A stretch of DNA of 64,000 nucleotides from Salipiger pentaromativorans. GTDB taxonomy: Bacteria > Pseudomonadota > Alphaproteobacteria > Rhodobacterales > Rhodobacteraceae. The DNA is taken from NCBI RefSeq assembly GCF_024721115.1, contig NZ_JAMDHK010000005.1, positions 1 to 64,000 on the forward strand. Direction: 5' to 3'. This document shows positions 33,223 to 42,479 of the stretch, one piece after another (position 1 is the first letter of the stretch; each line of letters opens with the position of its first letter). Both the position numbers and the translations under genes were made by a program. Below the pieces are notes generated by a model. The model was given only the letters and a program-made list of their open reading frames with translations, ran no database searches and was not told the origin of the DNA.

Positions 33223-34110
33223 ATGAAGCAGCAGAAGATGAACCGAGACTGGATCGCCACCGCCCGCACCCTCAACGAAGCCCTCCCCTACATGCAGCGC
33301 TACACCGGCGCCGTCGTGGTGGTGAAATTCGGCGGCAACGCCATGGGCGATGACGAGGCCATGGCGGAATTCGCCCGCGACATCGTGCTGATGCGCCAGG
33401 TCGGCGTTAACCCGGTCGTGGTGCATGGCGGCGGTCCGATGATCAACGACATGCTGAAACGGCTGAACATCGAAAGCAGCTTCGTGCGCGGCAAACGGGT
33501 CACCGACAAGGCCACGGTGGAAGTGGTCGAGATGGTGCTGACCGGGCTTGTGAACAAGCGCATCGTGCAGGCGATCATGGACGAGGGCGGCCGCGCCGTG
33601 GGGCTCTCGGGCAAGGACGACGATCTCATCGTCTGCGAGCCCGACGATCCCGAGCTGGGCTTTGTCGGCCGTCCGGTCGAGATGAACGTTCAGGTGCTGC
33701 GCGATCTCTTTGCCGCGGGCATCATTCCCGTGGTCGCCCCGGTCGCCACCGGGCGCAACGTGACCGAAACCTATAACGTCAACGGCGACACCGCCGCTGG
33801 CGCGCTGGCGGGTGCGCTCAAGGCCGACCGGCTGCTGCTGCTGACCGATGTCACCGGCGTCAAGAACGCCGCCGGAGAGGTCGTCACAGCGATGACCCCG
33901 GAAGACGTGCGCGACATGATCGAGGACGGCACCATCGCGGGCGGGATGATCCCCAAGACGGAAACCGCACTCAAGGCCATCGAGGAGGGCGTCCGCGCCG
34001 TGGTGATCCTCGACGGGCGGGTGCCCAATGCCTGCCTGCTGGAGCTTTTCACCGAGCACGGTGCAGGCTCGCTGATCCGCTCCGCCGACCTGCCCCCCGT
34101 CCCCGCGTGA
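33223..34110 (+). CDS. argB: Acetylglutamate kinase
   Basis: This enzyme phosphorylates N-acetylglutamate in arginine biosynthesis. I take the ATG at 33223 (295 residues); the ATG at 33238 is an alternative and the frame is open further upstream through the hairpin region. Motifs are VVKFGGNAM near residue 35, [13 protein letters not shown] near 72, and the ATP-site region [10 protein letters not shown] near 206. [10 protein letters not shown] near 245 matches the allosteric/nucleotide region of arginine-sensitive forms. The gene overlaps the following iron-sulfur protein gene by 4 bp. Confidence 0.95.
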   Translation: MKQQKMNRDWIATARTLNEALPYMQRYTGAVVVVKFGGNAMGDDEAMAEFARDIVLMRQVGVNPVVVHGGGPMINDMLKRLNIESSFVRGKRVTDKATVEVVEMVLTGLVNKRIVQAIMDEGGRAVGLSGKDDDLIVCEPDDPELGFVGRPVEMNVQVLRDLFAAGIIPVVAPVATGRNVTETYNVNGDTAAGALAGALKADRLLLLTDVTGVKNAAGEVVTAMTPEDVRDMIEDGTIAGGMIPKTETALKAIEEGVRAVVILDGRVPNACLLELFTEHGAGSLIRSADLPPVPA

Positions 34111-34790
34111 GTCTCGCGGCGCTGGCAGCCGAGGCCAGGGCGCAGGCCCTGGCCCTGCGCGGCGCCTTTCATCCTTCTCCTGACGACGGCGCGCCCGAGG
34201 GGACAGGCACGCTTCTGCTGATCGGGCCCGACGAGCCGCAATTCTGGCCCGCGTTCCACGCCTCGAGAGAAGCGCAGGACGGCGCGCCCGACCCGCTCGA
34301 CCGCTGGTCGAAACGCGTCATCGGTGCGCTGGCCAGCCGCTGGGGAGGCTCGGCGCATTTTCCCTCCGACGGGCCGCCCTGGCCGCCGTTCCTGCTCTGG
34401 GCCCAGCGTTCGGGCCGCGCCTTTCCCTCCCCGCTCGGCCTCTTGGTGCATGATACGGCGGGGCTCCTCGTCAGCTACCGCGGCGCCATCGCCCTGCCCC
34501 GGCACATCGACCTGCCACCTGCGCCGGAATCGCCCTGCCGGTCCTGCGAGGCACAGCCCTGCACCACCGCCTGCCCTGTGGGTGCGCTCCATGCCGGGGA
34601 GCCTTATGACGTCGCCACCTGCCAGAGCTTCCTGCGCAGCGACGCGGGACAGGACTGCCGCGACAACGGCTGCCGCGCGCGGCGCGCCTGCCCGCGCTCG
34701 CAGGGAATGCGGCGGCAAAGCGCACAGGCGGCTTTTCACATGGCCTCCTTCATGAAAAACTGGTCCGGCAGAGAGGGAGGATCCGCGTGA
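34107..34790 (+). CDS. 4Fe-4S ferredoxin-type domain protein
   Basis: This 227-residue cytosolic protein begins with GTG overlapping the argB stop. The N-terminal two thirds have no motif I recognise. Near residue 150 there is a 4Fe-4S motif, [18 protein letters not shown], followed by additional Cys residues near 171-196 that could complete a second cluster. The C-terminal part is similar in arrangement to QueG/ferredoxin-like domains, but the corrinoid-binding QueG core is absent. It may be an electron-transfer or small-molecule reductase protein; function is unassigned. It overlaps the phosphatase gene by 4 bp. Confidence 0.7.
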   Translation: MSLAALAAEARAQALALRGAFHPSPDDGAPEGTGTLLLIGPDEPQFWPAFHASREAQDGAPDPLDRWSKRVIGALASRWGGSAHFPSDGPPWPPFLLWAQRSGRAFPSPLGLLVHDTAGLLVSYRGAIALPRHIDLPPAPESPCRSCEAQPCTTACPVGALHAGEPYDVATCQSFLRSDAGQDCRDNGCRARRACPRSQGMRRQSAQAAFHMASFMKNWSGREGGSA

Positions 34791-35287
34791 AACGGCTGAT
34801 ACTCATGCGCCATGCCAAATCCGACTGGACGATGGGCACGGTCGATCACCATCGCCCGCTCAACAAGCGCGGCCGGCGCAGCGCCAAGGCGCTGGGGGAC
34901 TGGCTGCGGCGCGAGAACCTGCTGCCCGATCAGGCTCTCTGCTCCAGCGCCACCCGCACGCGCGAAACCCTGGCTCTGCTGGGCTTCGACATCCCCACGC
35001 GCTACGAGGACCGGCTCTATCACGCCGGGCCTGTCGCCATGCTGAACACGCTCAGCGAGGCGGAGGGCGAGACGGTGCTCATGGTGGGGCACAACCCCGG
35101 CATCGCGGAATTTGCGCAGGAGATCCTCGCCACACCGCCGCGACATGCGAGGTTCGCCGACTACCCCACAGGCGCCACGCTGGTGGCAGAGTTCGACATT
35201 GCCGATTGGCCGGAGCTGCGGCCGGGCACTGGCCTGCCGCGCGCCTTTGTCATTCCGCGCGAATTGCTTGAGGAAAGCGAGGCCTGA
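34787..35287 (+). CDS. SixA-like histidine phosphatase
   Basis: This 166-residue member of the histidine phosphatase superfamily has the catalytic RHG-type motif LMRHAKSDW near residue 6, the Arg in SSATRTRETL near 55, and the second histidine in MVGHNPGI near 102. These are the usual residues of SixA-type phosphohistidine phosphatases, which remove phosphate from phospho-His proteins, although small-molecule substrates are possible. It starts with GTG overlapping the previous stop and ends the plus-strand run, 6 bp from the convergent antiporter operon. Confidence 0.88.
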   Translation: MKRLILMRHAKSDWTMGTVDHHRPLNKRGRRSAKALGDWLRRENLLPDQALCSSATRTRETLALLGFDIPTRYEDRLYHAGPVAMLNTLSEAEGETVLMVGHNPGIAEFAQEILATPPRHARFADYPTGATLVAEFDIADWPELRPGTGLPRAFVIPRELLEESEA

Positions 35288-35293
35288 GCCGCG

Positions 35294-35683
35294 CTACTTC
35301 TCCTCATCCTCTTCCGAGGGCGGATCGTCATAGACCGCCCAGCCGAACTCGCGCCCGGTCTGCGGCAGTTCGTTTTCCGGCACATCGCCCTGCATGAAGG
35401 TCTTGGCGATGAAATTCGCGGTGATCGGCGCGGTGAGGAAGAGGAACAGCGTGATCAGCAGTTCGTGGAACGAAACCGAACCCTCGATCATCAGGAAATA
35501 GAGCATCGAGGCAATGAGCGCACCGCCCACCCCCAGCGTCGTCGCCTTGGTGGGGGCGTGCAGGCGCTGCATCGTCTGCTTCAGCTTCAGCAGCCCGAAA
35601 GAGCCCACCAGCCCGAAAATCCCGCCGACGATCAAAAAGACCGATACGAGGAGTTCGGAAAGCAAGGTCATGTCCTGGTCCAT
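35294..35683 (-). CDS. Mrp/Pha antiporter subunit G
   Basis: This 129-residue membrane protein has three transmembrane helices, at about residues 9-31, 45-67 and 72-92. The ATG at 35683 has AAGGAGA 6 nt upstream; the longer open frame to 35749 is inside the F subunit gene. The segment FGLLKLKQTMQRLHAPTKATTLG near residue 26 is a hallmark of MnhG/PhaG. It ends with an acidic cytosolic tail. It is the last gene of the six-gene antiporter operon. Confidence 0.92.
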   Translation of the reverse strand: MDQDMTLLSELLVSVFLIVGGIFGLVGSFGLLKLKQTMQRLHAPTKATTLGVGGALIASMLYFLMIEGSVSFHELLITLFLFLTAPITANFIAKTFMQGDVPENELPQTGREFGWAVYDDPPSEEDEEK

Positions 35684-35693
35684 TCCGGTCTCC

Positions 35694-35963
35694 TTATTCG
35701 ATGATGTCGCCGCGCAGGATGAAGCGGCAGAAGGCGACGGTCGAAACAAAACCCACCATGGCGATCAGCATGGAGGCCTCGAAATAGATCGCGGTGCCGC
35801 GCCAGATCCCGTAGAGGATCAGCAGCGCGATGAAGTTGATCACCATCGTGTCGAGCGCCAGGATACGGTCCGCCGCGGTCGGCCCCGCCAGCAGCCGCCA
35901 GAGCGTCGCCAGAAGGCCAAAGCCGAAACAGGCGAAGGCAAAGATCAGGGCGTAGGTGATCAT
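35694..35963 (-). CDS. Mrp/Pha antiporter subunit F
   Basis: This 89-residue protein has three transmembrane helices. The conserved GPTAADRILALDTM segment near residue 26 holds the acidic residue found in MnhF/PhaF subunits. It overlaps subunit E by 4 bp and lies 10 bp before subunit G. In studied Mrp complexes all small subunits are needed for activity. Confidence 0.93.
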   Translation of the reverse strand: MITYALIFAFACFGFGLLATLWRLLAGPTAADRILALDTMVINFIALLILYGIWRGTAIYFEASMLIAMVGFVSTVAFCRFILRGDIIE

Positions 35964-36451
35964 CGGAAAATCTCCTTCAGCCGCCGCTCGTAGCGGGTCT
36001 TGATGTCATCGCGGATGCCATCGGGATCGTCGGTGTGCAGGCAATGCACCAGCAGCGAGCCGCCATCCGCCGACAGTGTCGCCGACACGGTGCCGGGTGT
36101 CATGGTGATGGTGCCCGCAAGCACGGTGATCGCCTCGGGCGAGGTCAGTTCCAGCGGCACCACCACCCATTGCGAATGGATGTCGGCGTTGCGCTTGAAC
36201 ATCACGATGCCCGCGACGACGATATTGGCGACGATGATGTCCCAGAGCACGACCAGCGCGTATTCCGCCGCCATCAGCGGCGCCCGCAGCTTTGGCCGGT
36301 TGGGCCAGTAGGGCGCGGTCATCACCGGGATCACGATGCCCAGCAGAATGCCGAGCGCCAGATTGCCCGACGTCACCTTGTTGACCAGCATCAGCCAGAC
36401 GATGGTCAGCGTGACGCTCAGCAGCGGGTGGGGAAAAAGGCGTTTCAGCAT
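35960..36451 (-). CDS. Mrp/Pha antiporter subunit E
   Basis: This 163-residue protein has two or three N-terminal helices (about 8-50 and 60-85) and a cytosolic C-terminal domain. TPGTVSATLSADGGSLLVH near residue 118 matches the MnhE family. It follows subunit D by 3 bp and overlaps subunit F. Confidence 0.92.
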   Translation of the reverse strand: MLKRLFPHPLLSVTLTIVWLMLVNKVTSGNLALGILLGIVIPVMTAPYWPNRPKLRAPLMAAEYALVVLWDIIVANIVVAGIVMFKRNADIHSQWVVVPLELTSPEAITVLAGTITMTPGTVSATLSADGGSLLVHCLHTDDPDGIRDDIKTRYERRLKEIFR

Positions 36452-36454
36452 GGC

Positions 36455-38032
36455 TTAATGCGCCTCCCCATGCGCGGACAGATCCTTGGTGTCGGGCTGG
36501 TCCTCCAGCACGGCGCCGATATAGGCCGAGGGGTCGAAAAGCTGCCCCGCCGTCGCTTCCATATGGCGCGAGACCGGCCCGGCGAAGACGGTCAGCAGAC
36601 CCAGCATCGCCAGCATGATCATCGTGGGCGCCACCACCAGCGGGCCAAGCTTGGTCACCGGCGGCGCCTCGTCCTCCGGCTCGGGTTCGATCGGGCCGGC
36701 GAGATCCGCCGAGGTGGATTTCCAGAACAGCAGGCTGCCCGCCCGGACAAAGCCGACGATGGTCAGCAGCGAGCCCGCAAGGACCACCGTCCAGACCAGC
36801 CAGGTGTAATCCGACACCCGCAGCGCATCGAGCACCAGCAGCTTGCCGAGGAACCCGCTGAGCGGCGGCATGCCCGCGATGCCGATGGCGCCCGCGAAGA
36901 AGAGAGAGGCCAGAAGCCCGTTCTGAACCGTGGCAGGCGCGACCTTGAGCAGATCGCCGGTCCGGCGCTTCGCCAGCAGCAGATCGGCGAAGAGGAACAG
37001 CGCCGCTGCGGCGAAGGTGGAGTGCAGCAGATAGTAAAGCGCCGCCTGCGCGGAATAGGGCGTGAAGGCCGAGACCGCCAGCATCAGCGTGCCGGTGGAG
37101 CTCAGCACCGCGAAGGCGATGAGCGGCATCAGACGCCGCGCGCCCATCACGCCAAAGGCGCCGATGGCGATGGTGATCAGCGCGGCGGGCATCAGCCAGT
37201 CCTGCGACAGCGTGCCGATGGCGGCGGCATCCGGGCCGAAAACGATGGTGTGCATGCGCAGGATCGCATAGGCGCCGACCTTGGTCATGATCGCAAACAG
37301 CGCCGCCACCGGCGCGGGCGCGTTGGCATAGGTGCCGGGCAGCCAGAACTGCACCGGAAACAGCGCCGCCTTCACCGCAAAGACGATCATGAGCAGCATG
37401 GCGGCGACCCGGACCAGCGCCGCGTCCTCCACCGGGATCTCGCGCACTTTCACCGACAGATCGGCGATGTTGAGCGTGCCCGTGGTGGCGTAAAGCGTGC
37501 CGAGCGCGATCAGGAACAGGGTCGAGCCCGCGAGGTTCATGATCACATATTGCAGACCCGATTGCAGCCGCGCCTTGCCGCCGCTGTGGATCGTGAGCCC
37601 GTAGGAGGCGATGAGCAGGATCTCGAACAGCACGAAGAGGTTGAAGGCGTCGCCGGTCAGGAAGGCGCCGCAGATCCCCATGAGCTGGAACTGCATCAGC
37701 GCGTGGAAATGCCTGCCCCGCGTGTCCCAGCCGCTGGCGACCGAATGGATCAGCACGATCAGCCCCAGCACCGAGGTCAGCAGGATCAGCAGCGCCGACA
37801 GCCGGTCGAGCACCAGCACGATGCCGAAGGGCGCGGGCCAGTCGCCAAGGCGGTAGACATGCACGCTGCCATCGGCCGACAGCACGAAAAGCCCGGTTGC
37901 GACGGCGGTCAGCAGCACCGCGCCCAGCAGCGACGCGGTGCGCTGAAGCACGATGTCATGGCGCATCACATAGGCGATGAGCGGTGCCACCATGGCCGGC
38001 AGCACGACGGGGGCGATGATCCAGTGGTTCAC
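36455..38032 (-). CDS. Mrp/Pha antiporter subunit D
   Basis: This 525-residue protein has about 14 transmembrane helices and is homologous to the proton-pumping NuoN/NuoM subunits of complex I. The key lysine and glutamate residues of the antiporter fold lie in segments such as LFEILLIASYGL near 138 and FAVKAALFPVQFWLPGTYA near 217. Together with subunit A it forms the ion-conducting part of the cation/H+ exchanger. It overlaps subunit C by 4 bp. Confidence 0.94.
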   Translation of the reverse strand: MNHWIIAPVVLPAMVAPLIAYVMRHDIVLQRTASLLGAVLLTAVATGLFVLSADGSVHVYRLGDWPAPFGIVLVLDRLSALLILLTSVLGLIVLIHSVASGWDTRGRHFHALMQFQLMGICGAFLTGDAFNLFVLFEILLIASYGLTIHSGGKARLQSGLQYVIMNLAGSTLFLIALGTLYATTGTLNIADLSVKVREIPVEDAALVRVAAMLLMIVFAVKAALFPVQFWLPGTYANAPAPVAALFAIMTKVGAYAILRMHTIVFGPDAAAIGTLSQDWLMPAALITIAIGAFGVMGARRLMPLIAFAVLSSTGTLMLAVSAFTPYSAQAALYYLLHSTFAAAALFLFADLLLAKRRTGDLLKVAPATVQNGLLASLFFAGAIGIAGMPPLSGFLGKLLVLDALRVSDYTWLVWTVVLAGSLLTIVGFVRAGSLLFWKSTSADLAGPIEPEPEDEAPPVTKLGPLVVAPTMIMLAMLGLLTVFAGPVSRHMEATAGQLFDPSAYIGAVLEDQPDTKDLSAHGEAH

Positions 38033-38376
38033 GCGTCGCTCTCCCCGGTCGTCTCGTCTTTGATGTTCACGCGGTCGTCCCCGGCCTCGAGAAAGGCGCC
38101 GAGCGAGATCAGCACCAGCACCGCCGTCATCCCGAAGGAGATCACGATGGCGGTCAGCACCAGCGCCTGCGGCAGCGGATCGGTATAGGCGCTGGCATCG
38201 TCGTTCAGCACCGGCGGTAGACCCACGGTCAGCCGCCCGGTGGCGAAGACAAAGACGTTCACCGCGTAGGACAGCAGAGTCAGCCCGAGGATCACCGGAA
38301 AGGCGCGCAGCCGCAGGACCAGGTAAATCCCGGCGGCGGTCAGCCCGCCCAGCGAGGTTGCCACGATCAGTTCCAT
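38029..38376 (-). CDS. Mrp/Pha antiporter subunit C
   Basis: This 115-residue, three-helix membrane protein is homologous to complex I subunit NuoK. It has the NuoK-like segment LLSYAVNVFVFATG near residue 35 and DPLPQALVLTAIVISFGMTA near 68. It starts 1 bp after the AB subunit ends and overlaps subunit D. Confidence 0.94.
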   Translation of the reverse strand: MELIVATSLGGLTAAGIYLVLRLRAFPVILGLTLLSYAVNVFVFATGRLTVGLPPVLNDDASAYTDPLPQALVLTAIVISFGMTAVLVLISLGAFLEAGDDRVNIKDETTGESDA

Positions 38377-38377
38377 A

Positions 38378-41251
38378 TCAGCGCGCGTCCTTCTGCTCGG
38401 AGTCGGCGACCTCGCGCCGGGACGGGTCGTAATCCATCGGGTCGACGTTCACGGTCTCGCCCGCATAGCGCGCCAGCCGCGACAGCGAATAGAGCATCAG
38501 CATCACCGCCCCCAGCACCGTCAGAAACACGCCGAGATCGAAGAGCGCCGCGGTCGCCAGCTCGAATTCCTCGAAGGGCCAGATGCGGAAATAGCCGAAG
38601 GCGCTGGTCAGGAAGGGCTGGCCCGCCAGCCAGGCGCCCGCCCCGGTCAGACCCGCAACCACCACGCCCCAGCCGATCATCGAGTGATACTCGAACCGCT
38701 TGCGGTCCTGCGCCCAGGCAAAGCCCGAGGCCATGTATTGCATCAGCAGCGCGATGGAGATCACGAGGCCCGCGACAAAGCCACCGCCGGGCAGGTTGTG
38801 ACCGCGCAGGAAGATATAGACACCGACCAGCGCCGCGATGGGCATCATCACGCGGGTGGCGACCACCATCATCAGCGGGTGCCGGTCGCGCGAGCGGTCG
38901 GGCGGGAAGGTCCAGTTGCGCAGGCGGCGCGAGGCGGGGCCGTTCAGCAGCGCCTCCATCAGCGCGTAGAGCGTCAGCCCCGCGATGCCCAGCACGATGA
39001 TCTCGCCGTAGGTGTCGTAGCCCCGGAAGTCCACGAGGATCACGTTCACCACGTTGTTGCCGCCACCGCCCTTGTAGGAGTTCGCAAGGTGGTAGCCCGA
39101 GATCGTGTCGATGTCGCGCAGCAGGAAGGCATAGGCCAGCGACGCCACGGCCACCCCCGCCGCGATGGCGATGGCGCCGTCGCGGATGTGCAGGCCGATC
39201 GGGCTTTCGCGCGGGGTCTCCTTGGGCAGAAAGTGCAGCGCCAGCAGCATCAGCATGACGGTGACCGTATCCACCGAGATCTGCGTCAGCGCGAGGTCCG
39301 GCGCCGAGAGATAGACAAAGCCCGCCGAGACCATAAGCCCCACCACGCTCGTCAGGATCAGCGCCCGGAAACGGCTGCGATGCATGGTGACCGTCGCCGC
39401 CGTCGCCACCATCAGCAGCACAAAGCCGACTCCCACCAGCGGCGGCACCGGCAACAGGCCCCGCGTCGGCGCGGGCATGCCGCCGCCCTGGAAGGCCGCA
39501 TAGCCCAGCAGGATCGTCGCCACGGTGAAGATCGCGAGATAGCGGCTGATCGCGCCGTTATGCGCGACTTCGGTGATAAAGCGCGACCCCAGCACCACCC
39601 GGCGCATCAGCGCGTCGAACATCACCTTCGCCTCGGGGCGCGGTGTCGACAGCCAGATCCGGTCGAGCGGGCGGTGCAGCCAGAGCAGCACCGCACCGCC
39701 GCCCACGGCAACCATCGACATGAAGAGCGCCGGGGTGACGCCGTGCCAGAGCTTCAGGTGCACATGCGGCTCGGAGCCAGTGACGGCCAGGCCCGCCGCC
39801 TCGACGATGGGTGCCGCGAAGGTCATCGGCGCGAGGCCGATCAGCACCACCAGCACCGCGAGGAAACCCGGCGCCAGCAGCATGCCCACGGGCGGATCAT
39901 GCGGGTGATGCGGATAGTCGTCGCGCACCGGCCCAAAGAAGGTGTGGCCGATGAAGCGGAAGGAATAGGCCACCGACAAGAGCGCGCCCAGCGTCGCGAG
40001 AATGATGATCGGCCATTCGCCCCCCCACCAATGGGTGTGAGCGACCTCTTCCAGCATCATCTCCTTCGACATGAACCCGTTGAGCGGCGGGATCCCCGCC
40101 ATCGACAGCGCCGCCACCACGGCGATCAGCGCGGTCACCGGCATCAGGCTCGCCAGCCCGCCCAGCCGCTTGATGTCGCGGGTGTGGGTCTCGTGGTCGA
40201 CGATGCCCGCGCTCATGAAGAGCGCCGCCTTGAAGGTCAGGTGGTTGAGGATGTGGAACACCGCCACCACCGCGGCCATCTTGGAGCCGAGCCCCAGCAG
40301 CATGGTCAGCAGCCCGAGGTGACTGACCGTCGAGAAGGCCAGCAGCGCCTTGAGATCGTCCTTGAAGAGCGCGATCAGCGCGCCGATCACCATGGTGATC
40401 AGGCCCACGGTCGAGACGATGTAGAACCACTCCTCGGTCCCCGCCAGCACCGGCCACATGCGCGCCATCAGGAAGATGCCCGCCTTCACCATGGTGGCCG
40501 AGTGCAGATAGGCAGACACCGGGGTCGGCGCGGCCATGGCATGCGGCAGCCAGAAATGGAACGGGAACTGCGCCGATTTGGTGAAGGCGCCGAGCAGGAT
40601 CAGGATCAGCGCGGGGAGATAGTACTCCGACGCCTGGATCGCCTCGCGGTGCTCAAGGATCACCGACAGGTCGTAGCTGCCCGCGATATTGCCGAGGATC
40701 AGCATGCCCGCGATCATCGCAAGCCCCCCTGCTCCGGTCACGGTCAGCGCCATCCGGGCGCCCTGACGGCCTTCGGGCAGGTGCTTCCAATAGCCGATGA
40801 GCAGGAAGGAGGACAGCGAGGTCAGCTCCCAGAACACCAGCAGCAGCAGGATATTGTCGGACACCACGATGCCCAGCATCGCGCCCTGAAACAGCAGCAG
40901 ATAGGTGTAGAACTGCCCCATCGGATCGTCGCCCGAGAGGTAGAACCGCGCGTAAAGCGTGATCAGCAGGCCCATGCCGAGGATCATACCCGCAAACAGC
41001 AGCCCCAGCCCGTCGAGCATGAAATTGGCGTTCAGCCCCAGCGCCGGCAGCCAGTCGATCTTTGCGGTGACGGTGCCGCCGTCCAGCACGCCGGGCGCCA
41101 TGACACCGAGGAACACGAGGGCGAGGACGGTCGGAACCGCGGTGAAGGTGGCGCATGCGTTGCGCCCCGCCCGGATCATCAGCCCCGGCACCAGCGCGCC
41201 GATGAAGGGCAATAAGACCATTACGGGCAGAAGTCCGCTGCCTGACACCAT
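38378..41251 (-). CDS. Mrp/Pha antiporter subunit A fused to subunit B
   Basis: This 957-residue membrane protein has a NuoL-like antiporter core in residues 1 to about 770: the conserved Glu in LLVFWELTSLSSFLL near 143, KSAQFPFHFWLPHAM near 226, then the additional A-specific helices and the domain around 640-700 with SVDTVTVMLMLLALHFLP. Residues from about 795 to the end (VVATRVMMPIAALVGVYIFL, then HNLPGGGFVAGL) correspond to a separate MnhB subunit in Bacillus-type systems. The locus is thus of the fused PhaAB type known from alphaproteobacteria. It is the first gene of the operon; the promoter should lie in 41252-41496. Confidence 0.94.
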   Translation of the reverse strand: MVSGSGLLPVMVLLPFIGALVPGLMIRAGRNACATFTAVPTVLALVFLGVMAPGVLDGGTVTAKIDWLPALGLNANFMLDGLGLLFAGMILGMGLLITLYARFYLSGDDPMGQFYTYLLLFQGAMLGIVVSDNILLLLVFWELTSLSSFLLIGYWKHLPEGRQGARMALTVTGAGGLAMIAGMLILGNIAGSYDLSVILEHREAIQASEYYLPALILILLGAFTKSAQFPFHFWLPHAMAAPTPVSAYLHSATMVKAGIFLMARMWPVLAGTEEWFYIVSTVGLITMVIGALIALFKDDLKALLAFSTVSHLGLLTMLLGLGSKMAAVVAVFHILNHLTFKAALFMSAGIVDHETHTRDIKRLGGLASLMPVTALIAVVAALSMAGIPPLNGFMSKEMMLEEVAHTHWWGGEWPIIILATLGALLSVAYSFRFIGHTFFGPVRDDYPHHPHDPPVGMLLAPGFLAVLVVLIGLAPMTFAAPIVEAAGLAVTGSEPHVHLKLWHGVTPALFMSMVAVGGGAVLLWLHRPLDRIWLSTPRPEAKVMFDALMRRVVLGSRFITEVAHNGAISRYLAIFTVATILLGYAAFQGGGMPAPTRGLLPVPPLVGVGFVLLMVATAATVTMHRSRFRALILTSVVGLMVSAGFVYLSAPDLALTQISVDTVTVMLMLLALHFLPKETPRESPIGLHIRDGAIAIAAGVAVASLAYAFLLRDIDTISGYHLANSYKGGGGNNVVNVILVDFRGYDTYGEIIVLGIAGLTLYALMEALLNGPASRRLRNWTFPPDRSRDRHPLMMVVATRVMMPIAALVGVYIFLRGHNLPGGGFVAGLVISIALLMQYMASGFAWAQDRKRFEYHSMIGWGVVVAGLTGAGAWLAGQPFLTSAFGYFRIWPFEEFELATAALFDLGVFLTVLGAVMLMLYSLSRLARYAGETVNVDPMDYDPSRREVADSEQKDAR

Positions 41252-41337
41252 CCCTGTTCCTTCGTCTTGTCCGCCTGCGCCTGACCGGGGGCCGAGGGGC
41301 GGAAGTTGTCCCGGTATCGTCTTGTTAAGGAGTTACT

Positions 41338-41391
41338 ATGTATTCTGAAAGATTCTTCAATATTCGCGCCCGGAAAACCGTCCTTCGTTAG
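41338..41391 (+). CDS. Possible 17-codon small ORF
   Basis: An ATG at 41338 is preceded by a perfect AAGGAG (41327-41332) 5 nt upstream and opens a 17-residue frame, MYSERFFNIRARKTVLR, ending in TAG. It lies in the unusually AT-rich divergent region between the antiporter operon and the LysR gene. The peptide is basic with aromatic residues and has no known family. It could be a leader peptide, a small protein or chance. I support it only because of the ribosome-binding site. Confidence 0.25.
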   Translation: MYSERFFNIRARKTVLR

Positions 41392-41479
41392 CGATCACGG
41401 CGCTGTCTCGTTTTGCCCCCTATTAACATGTCAGTGCATTGGCCCGGATGTGACTTTCCTGTTACAGATCGTCAGGACC

Positions 41480-41495
41480 ATTTTCGATAGAAAAT
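41480..41495. promoter_or_regulatory. Palindrome directly before the LysR start codon
   Basis: ATTTTC-GATA-GAAAAT is a perfect 6-bp inverted repeat ending 1 bp before the ATG at 41497. Its position over the start region fits an autorepression site of the LysR regulator, or a site shared with the antiporter promoter. Confidence 0.4.
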
Positions 41496-41496
41496 C

Positions 41497-42387
41497 ATGA
41501 TCGCAAAACTGGAAATGCTTATCGCGCTGGCACGGGAACGGCATTTCGGCCGCGCTGCCGAAAGCCTCGGCATCACGCAGCCCACGCTCTCGACCGGAAT
41601 CCGGCAGCTCGAGGAGCAGCTCGGCGTCAAGCTGGTGAGCCGCGGCTCGCGCTTTGGCGGGCTGACGCCCGAGGGCCAGCGCGCGCTGATCCGGGCGCGG
41701 CAGATCGTCGGCGACACGCGGCGGCTGCGCGAGGAAATGCGCGCCTCGCGCGAGGGGCTGGCGGGGCATCTGCGGCTCGCGGTCATCCCCACGGCGCTGA
41801 CCTGGGCCTCGCGGCTGGTCACCGGCTTTGCCGCACGGCACCCGAATGTGAGCTTCACCGTGCTGTCGCGCGCCTCCGCCGAGATCCTGTCGATGCTCGA
41901 CGATCTCGAGATCGACGCAGGGATTTCCTATCTCGACAACGAACCGCTGGGCCGGGTGACCACGCGGCTGCTCTACCGCGAATCCTACACGCTGGTCTGC
42001 CGCCCCGATCATCCCTTCGCCGAGGGCGAGGCCATCGGCTGGGACGCGCTGGGGGATGCCCGGCTTTGCCTGCTGACGCCGGACATGCAGAACCGCCGCA
42101 TCATCAACCGGCATTTCATGGAGGCGGGCGTGGGGCCCGCCGCGCTCATCGAATCGAACTCCACGGTGATGCTGGCCGCCAATGTTCTGCACGGCGACTG
42201 GGTCACGATCCTGCCCGACGATCTGGCGCGGTTTCTCTGCGAGGGCAAGCCGCTGGCGGTGGTGCCGCTGCGCGAGAGCGGCGCGGCGCCCTCCGTGGGG
42301 CTCATCGCGCCGCACCAAGAGCCTTATACCCCCGTGCTGCAAGCGCTTTTGAGCGAGGCGGAGGGGCTGACGGCGGAGAAAGATTGA
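41497..42387 (+). CDS. LysR-family regulator next to the formate dehydrogenase genes
   Basis: This 296-residue LysR-type regulator has a helix-turn-helix in residues 1-60 (RHFGRAAESLGITQPTLSTG) and an effector domain from about 88. It is encoded 92 bp upstream of fdsG on the same strand, in the position of the LysR regulator often found with fds loci. It probably activates the dehydrogenase operon in response to formate or a related metabolite. An inverted repeat, TATCGTT/AACGATA, lies at 42399-42421 between the two. Whether it is transcribed with the operon or alone cannot be told. Confidence 0.9.
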   Translation: MIAKLEMLIALARERHFGRAAESLGITQPTLSTGIRQLEEQLGVKLVSRGSRFGGLTPEGQRALIRARQIVGDTRRLREEMRASREGLAGHLRLAVIPTALTWASRLVTGFAARHPNVSFTVLSRASAEILSMLDDLEIDAGISYLDNEPLGRVTTRLLYRESYTLVCRPDHPFAEGEAIGWDALGDARLCLLTPDMQNRRIINRHFMEAGVGPAALIESNSTVMLAANVLHGDWVTILPDDLARFLCEGKPLAVVPLRESGAAPSVGLIAPHQEPYTPVLQALLSEAEGLTAEKD

Positions 42388-42398
42388 TTGAAGATCTC

Positions 42399-42421
42399 TA
42401 TCGTTTGACGGAACAACGATA
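42399..42421. promoter_or_regulatory. LysR-type inverted repeat upstream of fdsG
   Basis: TATCGTT at 42399-42405 and AACGATA at 42415-42421 are perfect inverted repeats with a 9-bp spacer, 59 bp before the fdsG start. Half-site length and spacing suit a LysR-type activator, probably the product of 41497-42387. Confidence 0.55.
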
Positions 42422-42479
42422 TTGAATCAACAATCGCGGGTCTGGCACAAGGGGGCACATTTCTGGGAGAGAAGCCCGC

